Source: Candidatus Woesearchaeota archaeon | GTDB lineage: Archaea > Nanobdellota > Nanobdellia > Woesearchaeales > GCA-2686295 | Reading direction: 5' to 3' | Length of the DNA: 64,000 nt | Assembly (NCBI GenBank): GCA_013202845.1 | Contig: JABMPT010000001.1 | Span: forward strand, 116,244 to 180,243 | Part shown: piece after piece, positions 62,737-64,000 of the stretch | How positions within the stretch are numbered: position 1 is the first letter of the stretch | Layout: the number at the start of each line of letters is the position of its first letter | Notes under the pieces: model-generated | The model's database searches: none | Told to the model about the DNA's origin: nothing | The model's input: the letters and a program-made list of their open reading frames with translations, nothing else | Position numbers and translations under genes: made by a program

Positions 62737-62954
62737 TTTACTTTTTCGTAAACCGTTAAGTTTTTTGTTATTGAGTTAAGGATCGCTCTCAAAGCAGTTG
62801 AATCCTCGGCAGTTATCTTGAATTCCAGCTTGTTACCTTTTTTCTGTAATTTGTAAAAAGCGCGTTTGTTTAGGAATTCTTTAGTCTCAGGCTCAAATAA
62901 CTTTGAAATATTCTTCGCATCACCCTCGACTGAAATTTTAGCAGAGTATTTCAT
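62709..62954 (-). CDS. pcc1: KEOPS complex subunit Pcc1
   Basis: An 81-residue Pcc1, the dimerising subunit of the KEOPS complex that makes t6A37 in tRNA. Pattern: KYSAKISVEG at the start, the middle ISKLFEPETKEF, and the end TALRAILNSITKNLTVYEKV, typical of the family. Start overlaps the rpoP stop by ATGA. It belongs to the leftward L37Ae-rpoP-pcc1-pfdB-UPF0147 cluster, a known archaeal arrangement. Confidence 0.9.
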   Translation of the reverse strand: MKYSAKISVEGDAKNISKLFEPETKEFLNKRAFYKLQKKGNKLEFKITAEDSTALRAILNSITKNLTVYEKVKWMQKPKKK

Positions 62955-63088
62955 CTCGCCTTGACTTTAGTATTAGTAGTCCTCTCCTTGAAAATGATTT
63001 TTGAACCGCAGTAGAGACATCTAACTCTCTTCCTAATCTGGGTGTCAGATATTGCTTTATTACATGAAAAACATTTGTATGCGCTCAT
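62951..63088 (-). CDS. rpoP: DNA-directed RNA polymerase subunit P (Rpb12-like)
   Basis: A 45-residue subunit with a zinc ribbon (CFSCNK and CLYCGSK). The text IRKRVRCLYCGSKIIFKER is conserved in archaeal RpoP and eukaryotic Rpb12. ATGA overlaps join it to rpl37Ae before and to pcc1 after, so the three are translated as a unit. Confidence 0.95.
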   Translation of the reverse strand: MSAYKCFSCNKAISDTQIRKRVRCLYCGSKIIFKERTTNTKVKAR

Positions 63089-63336
63089 TCTTCCTCTACC
63101 TCTACCCTAATAGTTGCTGGCTTGGCAACTGTGTAAGCCTTGCTTGTGAACTTTGAATTGCATTTACCGCATTTCCAAATGCCAATAGCTTCTCTCCTGA
63201 CTTGTTCATAATTACAGTATGGACATTTATGCTTTTTCCTCTGCTGAGCCTCGATAGCTCCGTATCTGTCTCTAAGTCTCTTTCCATACCTTGAACCGAA
63301 TCTCTTCACAGAGCCATAAGTTGCTTTTTTAGCCAT
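63085..63336 (-). CDS. rpl37ae: Ribosomal protein L37Ae (eL43)
   Basis: An 83-residue large-subunit protein with a zinc ribbon (CPYC and CGKC). It matches archaeal eL43 throughout: GSVKRFGSRYGKRLR at the start and GIWKCGKCNSKFTSKAY in the middle. First gene of the cluster; TATA-like TTTATAAATAG (63367-63357 on the minus strand) lies about 25 bases upstream of the ATG. Confidence 0.97.
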   Translation of the reverse strand: MAKKATYGSVKRFGSRYGKRLRDRYGAIEAQQRKKHKCPYCNYEQVRREAIGIWKCGKCNSKFTSKAYTVAKPATIRVEVEEE

Positions 63337-63875
63337 TTTGTGTTGAAATTATAAACTATTTATAAAAGTTACTAAAACTGGAAGTTTTAGAACTTCAAAA
63401 AGCTTTTTTGTGCTTTTTGTAAGTTATGATAAAACAAGAGGATAATTAGAATTATTATGAAAAGCAATAGCAGAACCTTATATTAAAAAATAATTAAAAA
63501 TAATTGCCTTTTTCTGAAGCCTCTTTTTCTCCTCTATAAAAGGCAAGCTTCTGACGCCATGTGACGCCTCATCGCGTCAGACACTTATTTTCCTTCTATC
63601 TTTCTAGACTCTTTTGTGTGTTTTGAGAATGAGCTGGAAGAATGCAGAGTTACGAGAAGGGAGGCGTTGATTTTTAAGAAGATGTACTTAACAAAAAAAG
63701 GAAGGATTGTTTGCTGGTGGCATAAAAAAATAAGGCGTTTGACTATCTCATTTCCTTAAAGTTTATCCCAAACATAAAAAGTTTGTTCGAAAATCTTCCG
63801 AAGCAATCGGAAAATCAATAGGAAACTTTAAATAGAACAATCCAAATAAAGTTTTTAGTAACTTAAATCTTGGGG
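63337..63875. other. 539-base intergenic region with inverted repeats
   Basis: After the leftward L37Ae promoter I see no gene. Features: an eight-base perfect inverted repeat TCTGACGC/GCGTCAGA (63550-63581) whose loop repeats GACGCC; a hairpin TTCCG/CGGAA (63796-63812); and a TATA-like ACTTTAAATAG (63825-63834) for the gene at 63876. Short frames near 63630 and 63680 (13 and 26 codons) have no support. A small RNA between 63540 and 63620 is possible. Confidence 0.5.
63550..63581. repeat. Perfect 8-bp inverted repeat
   Basis: TCTGACGC at 63550-63557 and GCGTCAGA at 63574-63581, 16 bases apart, in AT-rich DNA. Its GC content is high for its surroundings, which is what a structured RNA or protein-binding site would look like. 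Confidence 0.5.
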
Positions 63876-64000
63876 GTGAAGGTTACGAGAAAAATACTAT
63901 TTTGTATTTTAAGTTTATTTCTAATTAGTATTAATGTATCTTTAGCTTTAAATGAATCTCTGGATGAACAAAACAGAGAACGAGACATCAGATTAGGAGC
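63876..64000 (+). CDS. Secreted protein, N-terminus only (runs off the window)
   Basis: A GTG at 63876 opens 41 codons up to the window edge: a signal peptide (basic KVTRK, then a hydrophobic core ILFCILSLFLISINVSLAL) followed by the charged start of the mature chain. The GTG overlaps GGGGGTGA, which also resembles a ribosome site; no other start lies in frame nearby. Product unknown because the rest is outside. Confidence 0.6.
   Translation, partial: MKVTRKILFCILSLFLISINVSLALNESLDEQNRERDIRLG

Noticed and set aside
1..64000. Mobile elements, prophage or integrated plasmid
   Set aside because: No transposase, integrase, terminal repeats or attachment duplication noticed anywhere in the window.

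Overview
The window looks like chromosome of a DPANN-type archaeon, most like the Woesearchaeota/Pacearchaeota group. Evidence: AT-rich DNA; archaeal information genes (aIF5B, aEF1-beta, L37Ae, RNA polymerase subunit P, prefoldin beta, KEOPS Pcc1, Trm1, NucS, Nre, HerA); TATA boxes placed for leaderless transcripts mixed with genes that have strong GGAGG/GAGGTG ribosome sites; and a large share of orphan and surface proteins. The lineage is inferred from gene content. I saw no rRNA, tRNA, CRISPR array, integrase or transposase.

Layout. 1-6.1 kb: a truncated P-type ATPase, a double Lrp-type regulator, then a rightward row holding a frameshifted small gene, an orphan, a histidine phosphatase and a phosphohistidine swivelling-domain protein; a DHH phosphoesterase faces it. 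6.2-11.9 kb: zinc-ribbon membrane protein, membrane pyrophosphatase, a PyrB-PyrI fusion, a ThiF-like E1 and a cold-shock protein with a leader hairpin. 12-14 kb: Nre and NucS, both ending in PCNA-binding motifs. 14-17.6 kb: TrmB regulator, receiver-like protein, rhomboid protease. 17.7-25 kb: a structured leader, a short winged-helix frame and a 2326-residue surface protein. 25-31.6 kb: CTP synthase, a second double Lrp regulator, zinc-finger protein, radical SAM enzyme, aEF1-beta, CrtC-like lipocalin, Trm1. 31.7-40.5 kb: cell-surface block (two large Cys-rich proteins, SpoIIM-like protein, poly-proline protein, transglutaminase-like protein). 40.5-45.3 kb: aIF5B, a second swivelling-domain protein next to a LMW-PTP-like protein, a second TrmB. 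45.3-50.5 kb: an orphan and a pair resembling the two halves of a RelA/SpoT enzyme as separate genes. 50.5-56.3 kb: HerA ATPase, adenosine deaminase, a structured RNA of about 280 nt, an orphan, a phosphoribosyltransferase and the decayed tail of an isocitrate dehydrogenase gene. 56.4-64 kb: PurA, a fusion of asparagine synthetase with a Dph6-type domain, an MscS channel, the leftward rpl37Ae-rpoP-pcc1-pfdB-UPF0147 cluster, and the start of a secreted protein.

How parts may work together. Nucleotide metabolism is scattered through the window (PyrBI, PyrG, PurA, adenosine deaminase, phosphoribosyltransferase). The most unusual signals are: the HD/RelA-SpoT-like gene pair; a 16-bp ACTACT-type element in four divergent intergenic regions, two of which lead phosphatase plus swivelling-domain gene rows and one a receiver-like gene; the structured RNA at 53.8-54.1 kb; and the Asn-synthetase/Dph6 fusion with a shortened glutaminase domain. 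Functions of these systems are inference and are marked so.
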